From Hwanghaeella sp964350445 (GTDB taxonomy: Bacteria; Pseudomonadota; Alphaproteobacteria; UBA8366; Aestuariispiraceae), in the NCBI GenBank assembly GCA_964350445.1, contig CAYGKA010000007.1, positions 56,954-120,953 of the forward strand: DNA of 64,000 nucleotides. The letters run 5' to 3'. Under the pieces are notes generated by a model. It worked only from the letters and a program-made list of their open reading frames with translations. It made no database searches and was not told the origin of the DNA. Below, piece by piece: positions 9,915 to 18,221 of the stretch; within the stretch, counting starts at the first letter, position 1; every line of letters begins with the position of its first letter. Made by a program: the position numbers and the translations under genes.

Positions 9915-10589
9915 ATGCCAAACGGATACCCCAAAATCCTGGCAATTCTCTTTCTTGCCATCGGCCTCGGCGGCTGCAATCAGTTCGGCTTGCGCAGCAA
10001 TAGCATCGAGCTTGGCAGAGACGTCACCTTCCTGAGCAAGTCGTCTCCGCAACTTGGGTTCGTGCATTCGTCGAATTGGCAAATCCGAGAGGTACCCTCT
10101 CCAGCCAGCGGCGGGTCGCTCCTCGTGCTCCAATTCCGCCCACCGAACTACAACTTCACGGTTCGATCGGTGCAATCGCTTTGGAAAGCAACCAATTGCG
10201 CCATGTTCAACGACCGGAGCAAACCGAGCGCAGATGGGGAGAGCAAAGCCGGCCGGGCACTGCTGATCGACAATATGATCAGCAATTTCCCAAGCAAGCG
10301 CGTACCGCCTGCGACGGAAAAATTCCTTGATGCGAATTACGAACGAGATGAGTTCGAGAATGTTACCGCACGCGTGATCACGCATTACGAGGTGGAGGCT
10401 GTGAAAACAACGACCAGAAACGGTCACATTGTTAAATCCAAGAAGACCACCGTCCCTTGGTATTCATTCGGTCAGTCGCAGCGGATCGGCGATAACGACA
10501 TTTATGTCTTCTGCTCCGGCGATCCCGGCTACCACAACCATTTCGAAGCTCTTGCGGATAGCCTCGCCAGGACACTTAAGGTCTTCTAG
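9915..10589 (+). CDS. Lipoprotein of unknown function
   Basis: A protein of 224 residues with a lipoprotein signal peptide: a short basic start (MPNGYPK), a hydrophobic core (ILAILFLAIGL) and the lipobox LGGC with Cys about residue 21. The mature part has no family I recognise. Its segments LVLQFRPPNYNF and YVFCSGDPGYHNHFEALADSLARTL suggest a small globular sensor or binding domain. The ATG at 9915 has GGAG eight bases upstream; a longer frame begins at 9852 but would put non-hydrophobic residues before the signal. Base composition is lower in GC than the neighbours, a possible sign of acquisition together with the remnant that follows it. Confidence 0.75.
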   Translation: MPNGYPKILAILFLAIGLGGCNQFGLRSNSIELGRDVTFLSKSSPQLGFVHSSNWQIREVPSPASGGSLLVLQFRPPNYNFTVRSVQSLWKATNCAMFNDRSKPSADGESKAGRALLIDNMISNFPSKRVPPATEKFLDANYERDEFENVTARVITHYEVEAVKTTTRNGHIVKSKKTTVPWYSFGQSQRIGDNDIYVFCSGDPGYHNHFEALADSLARTLKVF

Positions 10590-10648
10590 TTCATCCGTGA
10601 GTGGTAGCGGGTCCGTCAACCAACCGTCACGGCTTCCGAAAACCACCT

Positions 10649-10718
10649 ATCTGGCTTTGCCGGTAACAGTCGTCGTAGCGCGCCCTCACTTGGCGCGCCT
10701 GTTCCTCTAGGGACAACG
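10649..10718 (-). pseudogene. Remnant of the 3' end of a dksA-like gene
   Basis: This stretch aligns closely with 12655-12735, the end of the dksA gene. The shared runs include GGCTTTGCCGGTA, CAGTCGTCG and GGGACAACG, with a 9-base deletion and scattered substitutions. The stop codon of the dksA copy (TGA on the minus strand) is lost here. The piece joins directly to a copy of the end of the 78-residue gene in the opposite sense. It is not expected to be translated. Confidence 0.75.
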
Positions 10719-10801
10719 ACGAAAATCGGGCACGTTTCGCGAATATCCTGCTGATGGAAGAGCAGCGCCTGGAGCAAATATTCCCTGCCCTTTCCGCTTA
10801 A
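10715..10801 (+). pseudogene. Remnant of the 3' end of the 78-residue helical gene
   Basis: The frame reads NDENRARFANILLMEEQRLE then QIFPALSA and a stop. It matches the last 29 or so residues of the gene at 9418-9654 (SDEDRARFVNILLMEEQRLE, RMIPELSA). No start codon or ribosome binding site fits, and the upstream part is the dksA-like fragment. A strong hairpin follows, as it does after the intact copy. Confidence 0.8.
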
Positions 10802-10830
10802 GTGGAACGGCTCGCACAACACAGCCCGAA

Positions 10831-10863
10831 AGAAGCCCCCGAGCGGTGTACTCGGGGGCTTCT
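10831..10863. terminator. Bidirectional terminator
   Basis: A perfect 13-base stem (AGAAGCCCCCGAG with its complement) has a 7-base loop and T-rich flanks on both strands. It ends the rightward remnant region and the leftward phoD gene. Confidence 0.75.
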
Positions 10864-10887
10864 TCGGTGTTCATTGCCCAATCGGCA

Positions 10888-12441
10888 TTACGCGCGTTCC
10901 GGCACCAGCGTCGTAGACCACAATTCAGCATCGGCGCGGTCCATCAGGCGGACCGTCATGGCTTCCGACGCGCCGTCGATATCGACGAGACCGAAGAACT
11001 GCATCCCATCGGACGGGGGCAGGTTCGCGCCCTGCTCCTTCGTGGGCGCCTTCACATATTTCACTTCCGGCCCGAAGGTCATGTCCAAATCGTTCGGCCC
11101 GAAGGTCCCCGCATGCAGCGGCCCGCTGACGAATTCCCAGAACGGATTGAATTCCTGTTCCTGCGCCTTGTTCGGGTTGTAGAAATGCGCCGCGGTATAA
11201 TGCACATCAGCGGTCAGCCAGACCGTGTTCTTGATACCACCGGTCTTGATGAAGCGCAGCAGATCCGCGATTTCCAATTCACGCCCCTTGGCCGGACCGT
11301 GGTCGCCGTTGGAGATGGCCTCCGCGCCGGCCTTGTTCTTCCAGTCATCCCAGACGATCAGACCGATCGGCATGTCGGAAGCAATCACCTTCCAGGTCGC
11401 CCTGGAATTCCCCAATTCCCGCTTCAGCCAGACCAACTGTTCCGCGCCCAGAATGCGGCTTTCATCGGTGATTTTCGTTTCCATCGACGGGCCATTGGGC
11501 CCACGGTAGGACCGCAGATCGATGAAAAAGACGTCAAGCAACGGACCGTAGGAAATCTTGCGGTAAACGCGTCCTGGTTCGGCCGGCGTATAGCGGATCG
11601 GCGTCATCTCATGGAAAGCGCGGCCCGCGCGGGCTGCCAGCAGTTGAATATCCTTGACCGCATAGCGGTCGTCGCCCGTCAGGTCCTTGGCCGCCGACCA
11701 GTTGTTCACGACTTCATGGTCGTCCCACTGGAAGAATGTCGGAACCTGACCGTTGAAGGCGCGGACATGCTCGTCCAGCATGTTGTATTTCCAACGGCCG
11801 CGATATTCGTCCAGGGTTTCCGCCACTTTGTGGACGCCTTCGTCGACAAGGCTGTTCCAGGTCTCCCCGTTCGGCATTTTCTTGGTCGCCGCGATGGCGC
11901 CGTCGGCATAGATCGTATCGCCGCTATGGATGAAGAAATCCGGATTGTGCCGCGCCATCGTGCCGTAGGTTGCCATGCCGCCTCGGTCCCGGTCGATACC
12001 CCAGCCCTGCCCGGCGGTATCGCCGGACCAGACAAAACGCACGTCGCGGCGGGACGCCGGTGCCGTGCGGAAATGTCCGACCACCGGTTCGGACTGGGCA
12101 TGGCCGACCGTGAGGTCGCTGAACGCGACGCGAAAGAATATCTCCTGATCCGACGGAAGATCCGTCAGCAGACGCTTCATTGCGAAATCGCTTTCGGGCA
12201 GCACGTTCAACGGTGCCAGACGGACACTGTTCTTGAAGCTGTCGCTCGTGGCCACTTCCACGAAAGCCTTGGCGGGGCGATCGGTGCGGGCCCAGATTAC
12301 GCCGGATGACATATCCACATCGCCCGACTGGACGCCATGGGTGACGACGGGGCGGCTCGAAGCATAGCTGATCGCAGGTGCGGCCAGCACCAGACCGGCG
12401 GCTGCGGTGCCGCGCAGGATTTGACGACGGTTCATAGTCAT
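10888..12441 (-). CDS. phoD: Alkaline phosphatase D (PhoD family), Tat-exported
   Basis: A protein of 517 residues. The N-terminus is a twin-arginine signal (NRRQILRG, then a hydrophobic stretch ending near ISYASS). Metal-binding motifs of the PhoD metallophosphoesterase follow: WSGDTAGQG, HSGDTIYADG, QWDDHEVVNN and TADVHYTAAH. PhoD enzymes hydrolyse phosphomono- and phosphodiesters in the periplasm or outside the cell and use Ca and Fe. The ATG at 12441 has GGAG eight bases upstream. No Pho box was identified. The terminator at 10831-10863 ends the transcript. Confidence 0.92.
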   Translation of the reverse strand: MTMNRRQILRGTAAAGLVLAAPAISYASSRPVVTHGVQSGDVDMSSGVIWARTDRPAKAFVEVATSDSFKNSVRLAPLNVLPESDFAMKRLLTDLPSDQEIFFRVAFSDLTVGHAQSEPVVGHFRTAPASRRDVRFVWSGDTAGQGWGIDRDRGGMATYGTMARHNPDFFIHSGDTIYADGAIAATKKMPNGETWNSLVDEGVHKVAETLDEYRGRWKYNMLDEHVRAFNGQVPTFFQWDDHEVVNNWSAAKDLTGDDRYAVKDIQLLAARAGRAFHEMTPIRYTPAEPGRVYRKISYGPLLDVFFIDLRSYRGPNGPSMETKITDESRILGAEQLVWLKRELGNSRATWKVIASDMPIGLIVWDDWKNKAGAEAISNGDHGPAKGRELEIADLLRFIKTGGIKNTVWLTADVHYTAAHFYNPNKAQEQEFNPFWEFVSGPLHAGTFGPNDLDMTFGPEVKYVKAPTKEQGANLPPSDGMQFFGLVDIDGASEAMTVRLMDRADAELWSTTLVPERA

Positions 12442-12600
12442 GGATTGAACTCCCGGTTCGATGAATGTGGCCGCACCCTAGATGTCCCGTCGTGACACGC
12501 CGATGTATCGTGCATGACACTCAAAGAAACGAAGCGAGAAGAAATCATGACGGCGCCATTACACGCCAAGGTGCCGCCCAACGGCGCGTGCCACCGGCCG

Positions 12601-12631
12601 AAAGAAAAAGGGCGGGGAAAACCCCGCCCTG
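12601..12631 (-). terminator. Rho-independent terminator of dksA
   Basis: AGGGCGGGG and CCCCGCCCT (12610-12631) form a stem with an AAAA loop on the plus strand. On the minus strand it is followed by a T-rich run (12601-12610). Confidence 0.85.
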
Positions 12632-12671
12632 AAATTTTGCCGATGGAACGGCCGATCCGGCTTTGCCGGTA

Positions 12672-13139
12672 TCAGTCGTCGCGGCGCGTACGCTCCGCCC
12701 TCTCGTGGCGCTCCTGCGCCTCAAGGGACAACGTCGCGATCGGCCGCGCTTCCAATCGGCGAAGAGAAATCGGTTCCCCGGTCTCTTCGCAGTAACCGTA
12801 AATACCATCCAGGATACGCTGAAGCGCCTCATCGATCTTGGCGATGAGTTTGCGTTCACGATCCCGCGTCCGCAATTCGATGGAACGGTCCGTTTCCATG
12901 CTCGCACGATCGGTCAGATCGGGTTGAGCAAGGTTTTCCTGCTGCATGCTTTCCAACGTATCCGACGATTCCCGGAGCAGTTCGGCGCGCCACCGCAGCA
13001 GCCTTTGACGGAAATATTCCTGCTGCAGGGGGTTCATGAACTCTTCGTCATCAGACGGGGTATAATCGGGGGGAAGCAATGTAGCGGAAAGATGGGAACT
13101 CTTGCTCTGAGCGGAACCTGTAGACTGGCCAGACGACAT
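12672..13139 (-). CDS. dksA: DksA-type RNA polymerase-binding factor
   Basis: A protein of 155 residues. The coiled-coil tip has the DxxDxA signature (Asp74, Asp77, Ala79 in DLTDRAS). The globular region keeps the LRRLEARP segment, but the four zinc positions read Cys117, Thr120, Ser138, Ala141, so only one of the four cysteines remains. DksA binds the RNA polymerase secondary channel and acts with ppGpp. The N-terminal about 35 residues are an extra low-complexity stretch. The ATG at 13139 has AGGAG six bases upstream. It lies beside fliX and ends in a strong terminator. A fragment of a second copy lies at 10649-10718. Confidence 0.92.
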   Translation of the reverse strand: MSSGQSTGSAQSKSSHLSATLLPPDYTPSDDEEFMNPLQQEYFRQRLLRWRAELLRESSDTLESMQQENLAQPDLTDRASMETDRSIELRTRDRERKLIAKIDEALQRILDGIYGYCEETGEPISLRRLEARPIATLSLEAQERHERAERTRRDD

Positions 13140-13281
13140 AACTAACTCCTAACCCAAGCTACGGAAGGCGATCTAATTCCCTCGCGCGGGGGGTATAGGA
13201 CTTCATCCCCTCAAACACAACGTTAATTTTTTTTGGTAAATAATGTTTTTCCGGGGAGAATGTTTCGGGGAAACAAGGCCT

Positions 13282-13740
13282 TCACCCTTCGAGCTTGGCC
13301 AGTTCCACAAGCGCCCGAACCTCGATTTCCTCAAGAATCGCCGCAAGCCGCGGGTCGTTCGATTGGGCTTTCCCGCGCGAAGCCGCATCGGCGATCTCGT
13401 TCAATCGGTGCCGCGGAATCCGGCCCGTCAGCAAGCCGATGCGGATTTCCTCCAGCCCGTCCAGCATGTTCAGGCCCCAATTTCGGGCGCGTTTCTCCCG
13501 ATCACCGGAACGGGCGTCTTCCGCGCCGGTCCGATCGGGTGCATCCACTTCCTGCAACGCAATCAACGCATCCACGGCGCCGACCATCCCGCCCGCGGAA
13601 GGCGCGGTCTGCTCCACCGCATCGGTTGAGCCCGACGTGTCGAGCGAGGAAGCGAATGACGCCCCGCCGGCGCGCTTGGCCTTACCCGCCTTCTTCGCGC
13701 CCGTCGTTGCGTTGCTCTTGCTCGGTCCTTCGACCTTCAT
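13282..13740 (-). CDS. fliX: Flagellar assembly regulator FliX
   Basis: A protein of 152 residues with the FliX pattern: a basic N-terminal region (MKVEGPSKSN, GKAKRAGGASFASSL), then DALIALQEVDAPDR and NMLDGLEEIRIGLLTGRIPR towards the C-terminus. In Caulobacter FliX couples basal-body assembly to the sigma-54 activator FlbD, which is also encoded in this window. The ATG at 13740 has AGGA about ten bases upstream; a TTG at 13749 is less likely. It is divergent from flgI. Confidence 0.88.
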   Translation of the reverse strand: MKVEGPSKSNATTGAKKAGKAKRAGGASFASSLDTSGSTDAVEQTAPSAGGMVGAVDALIALQEVDAPDRTGAEDARSGDREKRARNWGLNMLDGLEEIRIGLLTGRIPRHRLNEIADAASRGKAQSNDPRLAAILEEIEVRALVELAKLEG

Positions 13741-13941
13741 GTTCCACAATTCCTGAATAAACCCCGATACCTTCTTGAAACCTAACCGGATTCCCCGTTT
13801 CGGGAAAGAACCGCCGTAAAATCAGCTTCCCGGGCGGAAGATTTTGCCCGACACGCTTTGGATTCCCGGATGCGCGGCCACAGGCCCCTGCCACATGAAA
13901 ATTAATCCATATGAATCAATAGATTGCCGGCAGCCGGTTCG

Positions 13942-13957
13942 TGGCACGCTATTCGCA
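13942..13957 (+). promoter_or_regulatory. Sigma-54 promoter of flgI
   Basis: TGGCACGCTATTCGCA carries GG (13943-13944) and GC (13955-13956) exactly ten bases apart and a full TGGCACG -24 element. It lies 44 bases before the chosen flgI start. FlbD is the likely activator. Confidence 0.75.
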
Positions 13958-14000
13958 TCTGATGACGCGAGAGAGATTTACAGAGAGACATGAGGCAGGA

Positions 14001-15155
14001 ATGTTCACCGTCCCGCACTTTCAACGCTTCTTCGGAACCCGCCACCGCGGGGCCGCCCTTGTCTTGGCGGTTGTCGCATTGGCCATATTCGGCAGCACCC
14101 CGGGCTTCGCCCAATCGCGCATCAAGGACATCGTCGATTTCGAAGGCGTCCGTGACAACATGCTCGTCGGCTACGGTCTGGTCGTCGGCCTGAATGGAAC
14201 GGGCGACGGCTTGAATTCCGCGATTTTCACGCGGGAAAGCCTGATCGGCATGCTGCAGCGCCTGGGCGTCAACGCGGATGACGACGCGCTGGACACCAAC
14301 AATGTCGCCGCCGTCATGGTTACAGCCACCCTGCCCCCCTTCTCGCGTCAGGGAGCTCGCATCGACGTCAACGCCTCCGCCCTTGGAGATGCAAGCAGTT
14401 TGCTGGGTGGAACCCTGTTGGTGACGCCATTGGTCGGCGCAGACGGGGAAATTTACGCCGTTGCCCAGGGGACCCTCGCCGTTGGCGGTTTTTCCGCGCA
14501 AGGCGCCGCCGAAACCGTGATTAAGGGCGTCCCGACAAGCGCACGGATCGCGAACGGGGGCATTGTCGAACGAGAAATCAACTTCCGCATGGAAGACCTT
14601 CGCTCGGTCAAGATGACCCTGCGCAACCCGGACTTCACCACCGCACGTCGCGTCAGCCGCGCCATCAACGCCTTCGTCGGGCTGGAAACGACCCGCGTGC
14701 TGGATTCCGGCACCGTCGAAATGGAAATACCCGAGACCTATAACGGCCGGGTGGTCGAAATGATCACCGATATCGAACAGCTTCGTGTCGAACCCGATCA
14801 AGTCGCTCGGGTGGTGATCGACGAGCAGTCCGGCGTCATCGTGATGGGTGAGAATGTGCGCATCAACCAGGTCGCCATCGCACAGGGCAGCCTGACGATA
14901 CGGATCACGGAAACCCCACAGGTCTCCCAGCCCCTGCCCTTCTCCAATACGGGAACGACGCAGACCGTCGACCGAACGAATATCGAGATCGACGAAGGTG
15001 GCGACCAAAGGCTGACAGTGCTGAACACGGGCGTAAGCCTTCAGGAAGTCGTAAATGGGCTGAACGCGCTCGGCATCGGCCCGCGCGACATGATCACGAT
15101 CCTTCAAGCAATCAAATTCGCCGGCGCGTTGCAGGCCGATATCGAGGTGATGTGA
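14001..15155 (+). CDS. flgI: Flagellar P-ring protein FlgI
   Basis: A protein of 384 residues with a cleavable signal peptide (basic MFTVPHFQRFFGTRHRG, a hydrophobic core, cleavage after GFAQ), then the conserved RIKDIVDFEGVRDNMLVGYG and GLNGTGD. The C-terminus VVNGLNALGIGPRDMITILQ is typical. FlgI forms the periplasmic P-ring around the rod. The frame is open to a GTG at 13941, but that codon lies inside the sigma-54 promoter, so the ATG at 14001 with an AGG-rich leader is chosen. It overlaps flgJ by one base and begins the flgI-flgJ-flgN unit. Confidence 0.95.
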   Translation: MFTVPHFQRFFGTRHRGAALVLAVVALAIFGSTPGFAQSRIKDIVDFEGVRDNMLVGYGLVVGLNGTGDGLNSAIFTRESLIGMLQRLGVNADDDALDTNNVAAVMVTATLPPFSRQGARIDVNASALGDASSLLGGTLLVTPLVGADGEIYAVAQGTLAVGGFSAQGAAETVIKGVPTSARIANGGIVEREINFRMEDLRSVKMTLRNPDFTTARRVSRAINAFVGLETTRVLDSGTVEMEIPETYNGRVVEMITDIEQLRVEPDQVARVVIDEQSGVIVMGENVRINQVAIAQGSLTIRITETPQVSQPLPFSNTGTTQTVDRTNIEIDEGGDQRLTVLNTGVSLQEVVNGLNALGIGPRDMITILQAIKFAGALQADIEVM

Positions 15156-15484
15156 TGAGCGATATCCTGCCAAACCAAGCCTTCGAACTGGCGACCAGCG
15201 GCATCAACCGCCCCGCCAGCGCCTCGATCGACCTCGCCAAGGCCCGGCGCGACCCGGAAGCGGCCGCGAAAGATTTCGAGTCCTTCTTTATCGCCAACAT
15301 GCTGGACCAGATGTTCGCCGGCCTGGAAACGGACGGCATGTTCGGCGGCGGTGAAGCCGAAAAGACCTATCGCAGCATGCTGCATCAGGAATACGGCAAG
15401 GCCATTGCCGACCAAGGCGGTGTCGGCGTCGGCAAGATGGTGAGCAGCGAAATCATCCGCATGCAGGAGCTGGCCAACCAATGA
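15155..15484 (+). CDS. flgJ: Rod-binding protein FlgJ, N-terminal domain only
   Basis: A protein of 109 residues with the FlgJ rod-binding signature: AKDFESFFIANMLDQMF followed by FGGGEAEKTYRSML and YGKAIADQGGVGVG. The muramidase domain found in enterobacterial FlgJ is absent, as is usual in alphaproteobacteria, so another lytic enzyme must open the cell wall. Its ATG overlaps the flgI stop (TGATG), suggesting translational coupling; it overlaps flgN by four bases. Confidence 0.92.
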   Translation: MSDILPNQAFELATSGINRPASASIDLAKARRDPEAAAKDFESFFIANMLDQMFAGLETDGMFGGGEAEKTYRSMLHQEYGKAIADQGGVGVGKMVSSEIIRMQELANQ

Positions 15485-16011
15485 CCGATACGTCCCAACC
15501 CAGCGCGAACCCCTATTTGACCCAGTCCACCGGTCAGGACGGCACGATGCCGGTACCCGCCGTGGCCGCTGACGCACAGGCCGCCGCGAACGGTCGCGCG
15601 GTGGCCATGATCAACCTGGTCGACAAGCTGATTGACGTCCTGGACCGGGAGAACGCGCTGCTCGACAAACCGCGGTCCAAGGATTTGGGGCCCATCGTTG
15701 CCGAGAAGAGGGGGCTTTTTGCCGAGTATGAGGCAATGCTGCGCCAGACCGGCAATATCAGCGCCCTGATGGTTGAAATCTCGCCCGGACGAAAAGCGGA
15801 ATTGCTCGATCGTGCGAAGGTCTTCGACGCCAAGCTGCGCGAAAACGAGATCAAGCTGGACGCCATGGTACGGTCCAGCGAGCAGGTCATGCGCGTCATG
15901 TCCGATGTGGCCCGCAAAATGGCCCAGCCGGTCCAAGGATACGGCAATAAAGGCACGGTCACCTATTCGTCCAAGACCAGCGCGCCGGTCGCAGTGAACG
16001 AAACCCTGTAG
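15481..16011 (+). CDS. flgN: FlgN-like flagellar export chaperone
   Basis: A protein of 176 residues, mostly one long helical region (about 40-150: INLVDKLIDVLDRENALLDK, then KRGLFAEYEAML and RENEIKLDAMVRSSEQVM) flanked by disordered ends. FlgN chaperones bind FlgK and FlgL before secretion. The assignment rests on the helical pattern and on its position between flgJ and flgK. The start overlaps flgJ (ATGA). Confidence 0.75.
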   Translation: MTDTSQPSANPYLTQSTGQDGTMPVPAVAADAQAAANGRAVAMINLVDKLIDVLDRENALLDKPRSKDLGPIVAEKRGLFAEYEAMLRQTGNISALMVEISPGRKAELLDRAKVFDAKLRENEIKLDAMVRSSEQVMRVMSDVARKMAQPVQGYGNKGTVTYSSKTSAPVAVNETL

Positions 16012-16034
16012 GCCTACCCACGCAATTCCAAAAC

Positions 16035-16050
16035 TGGTCCGGCCCTTGCA
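16035..16050 (+). promoter_or_regulatory. Sigma-54 promoter of flgK
   Basis: TGGTCCGGCCCTTGCA has GG at 16036-16037 and GC at 16048-16049, ten bases apart, with a full TTGC -12 box. It lies about 50 bases before flgK. Confidence 0.7.
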
Positions 16051-16098
16051 ATAGAACTCGAGAGAGTTTTTTTAAACAAGATCATCGGGCTCAGGACC

Positions 16099-18144
16099 AT
16101 GTCCCTTACTGCCGCGTTACAATCCGCCGTATCGAGCCTCAACTCGATCAACACGGCGGTCAATGTCACCTCGCAGAACGTCGCGAACGCGACGAACCCT
16201 GACTACAACACCCAGGAAGCAATCTTTACCGACATCGCCAATGGCGGTGTAAAGATCGCGGAGATTATCCGCCGGGTTAACGTCGGCCTCCGCAACGAGC
16301 TCCTTGGCGAGATCAACACGGCCGCGTCCAGTGCGGCCAGAAACGAAATCTACGAATTGATCGAACAGGTCACGGGCACCTTGACCGGCCAGACGCCGCT
16401 GACCGACGCGATCGAAGAATTCAGAAGCGCCTGGAAAGCGTTCGAAGCAGCCCCGGAAAACGATGCTGCCCGCACAGACGTGGTTTTGCTCGGCCAAGCC
16501 GTCGCCATCGAAATCCAAAGGATTTCCGACGGGCTCGACGTCGTCGAGCGTCAGGTCCGCACCAACCTGCGCGACACCATCTCGGACGTGAACGACTCAC
16601 TGGCTGAAATCGAGCGTCTGAACGACACGATCATCAACGAAAAAGCCTCGTTCCGCCCCATTGCCGATCTGGAAAACCTGCGTGATGCGGAGATTCTGAA
16701 AGTCGCGGAAGTGTTCGACATTCAGGTTCTGGCGAAACGGGACGGGTCGGTGGCCGTCTACACGACAACGGGCCTGGACCTTGTCGATGCCTCCGCTTCC
16801 GTTTTCACGTTCAACGAGGCGGATTTTACGCTGACCAAGACAGGCTCGGCCTCCTCCGACCTGTCCGGCCAGTTGACCGACGGCAAACTGGCCGCGGAAA
16901 TCAACCTGATCCGGACTGACGGGACCTCCCTCCAGAACACGCAGAACGGCGTGGCGGTCGTTCAGAAGCTTCGCAATCAATTGGACGAACTTGCGTTCTC
17001 GTTCGTCGACGTTTCCGTTGCACAGGCCCGCGGCACCCAATTCGTCGAAAGCACCACGGACGTCACGAGTTTTACCGGTGTCGATGCCGGCGACGTCATC
17101 ACGATCAATGTCGGCGGCAGCGACCAGACCGTCACGGTCGGCGCGAACCAAACGGCCGCTTCGCTCGTCGCCGCGCTCGACGCGTTGACCAATGTGGACG
17201 CCCGCATCGACGCAAACGGCCAAATCGTCATCATGTCGAACGCCGGCGCAATGACGATCACCGATACGAACGGCGCGGCCGCCGGGCTGGGTATCGTCAG
17301 TTCGAGCCCCCAAACCTTCGCCCAGAACGTGGCGGTAAGTTTTGCCCGGGCGTATCAGTCCGAGCTCACGACGGGATCGGTCGGTTTGACCGCGACAACG
17401 GATTTGATCGCAACGACCGGCCTTACCGATCCGTCGACCTTTACCGTCACCGCCGCCGGCGCGGGCGCCACGACCATCACCATCGGGACCGGTGTCGGCG
17501 AGGCGCAGACCGCTGGCGACCTGATCGCGGCGTTGAACGACGTTGAAGGCGTTCGGGCGGAACTGGATGCCAACGGGTTCCTGCAGATTTCCAGCTCCGA
17601 AGGGTCGCTGGTCGTTACCGAAGGCGCCAATACGCCGCTGGCGTCCCTGGGCTTCACCGTAACGGGCGGCGCCGCCGTTCTTGAAGGCACGCCGAATTCC
17701 GGCGAAGCCACGCGTTTCTTTGAAGCTGAAACCGGGACCACGCCGGACGGGGTTTCGCGCGTCAATTTCCGCGTCAACGACACGCTGACCTCGAATGCGG
17801 AAGAAGTGAAACTGCTTGTCGGCAGCCGCGTCCTGGAATCCTTGAACGGTGAGGGACGCGCCATTGTCGGTTCCGGCATCAATATCCAGAACGAAGACTA
17901 TACCGGCCTCGCCTCGGGTATACTCATCGAGGTGACGCGCCAGGGAGAGATCGCGACGCGCCAGTCGATCCGCTCCGGTACCCTGCGCGACAACCTGTTC
18001 CAGGCCCTGCGCGACGAAGTCGGTGTCAACGTGGACGAAGAACTGGCGCGGCTTACCGTGCTGCAGAATTCCTTCGCCGCCACCGCCCGTGTCTTGAGCG
18101 TCGTCGACGAACTCTTCGGCACGCTGGAAACGATCGTTCAGTAA
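16099..18144 (+). CDS. flgK: Flagellar hook-associated protein 1 FlgK
   Basis: A protein of 681 residues. The N-terminus has the axial-protein motif (INTAVNVTSQNVANATNPDY), followed by helical D1 segments; the C-terminus ends in NSFAATARVLSVVDELFGTLE. The middle (about 300-560) is a variable Thr/Ala-rich region with repeated DDxxITINVGG-like beta segments that form the exposed domains. FlgK joins hook to filament. It has its own sigma-54 promoter and follows the gene of its putative chaperone FlgN. Confidence 0.93.
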   Translation: MSLTAALQSAVSSLNSINTAVNVTSQNVANATNPDYNTQEAIFTDIANGGVKIAEIIRRVNVGLRNELLGEINTAASSAARNEIYELIEQVTGTLTGQTPLTDAIEEFRSAWKAFEAAPENDAARTDVVLLGQAVAIEIQRISDGLDVVERQVRTNLRDTISDVNDSLAEIERLNDTIINEKASFRPIADLENLRDAEILKVAEVFDIQVLAKRDGSVAVYTTTGLDLVDASASVFTFNEADFTLTKTGSASSDLSGQLTDGKLAAEINLIRTDGTSLQNTQNGVAVVQKLRNQLDELAFSFVDVSVAQARGTQFVESTTDVTSFTGVDAGDVITINVGGSDQTVTVGANQTAASLVAALDALTNVDARIDANGQIVIMSNAGAMTITDTNGAAAGLGIVSSSPQTFAQNVAVSFARAYQSELTTGSVGLTATTDLIATTGLTDPSTFTVTAAGAGATTITIGTGVGEAQTAGDLIAALNDVEGVRAELDANGFLQISSSEGSLVVTEGANTPLASLGFTVTGGAAVLEGTPNSGEATRFFEAETGTTPDGVSRVNFRVNDTLTSNAEEVKLLVGSRVLESLNGEGRAIVGSGINIQNEDYTGLASGILIEVTRQGEIATRQSIRSGTLRDNLFQALRDEVGVNVDEELARLTVLQNSFAATARVLSVVDELFGTLETIVQ

Positions 18145-18221
18145 CAGAGCTCGTTTCTCGTAACGAATAAGATCCACCGCCGGCGCCAACGCCGGTGCGG
18201 CCACCAGAAGGAACGGCGCCG

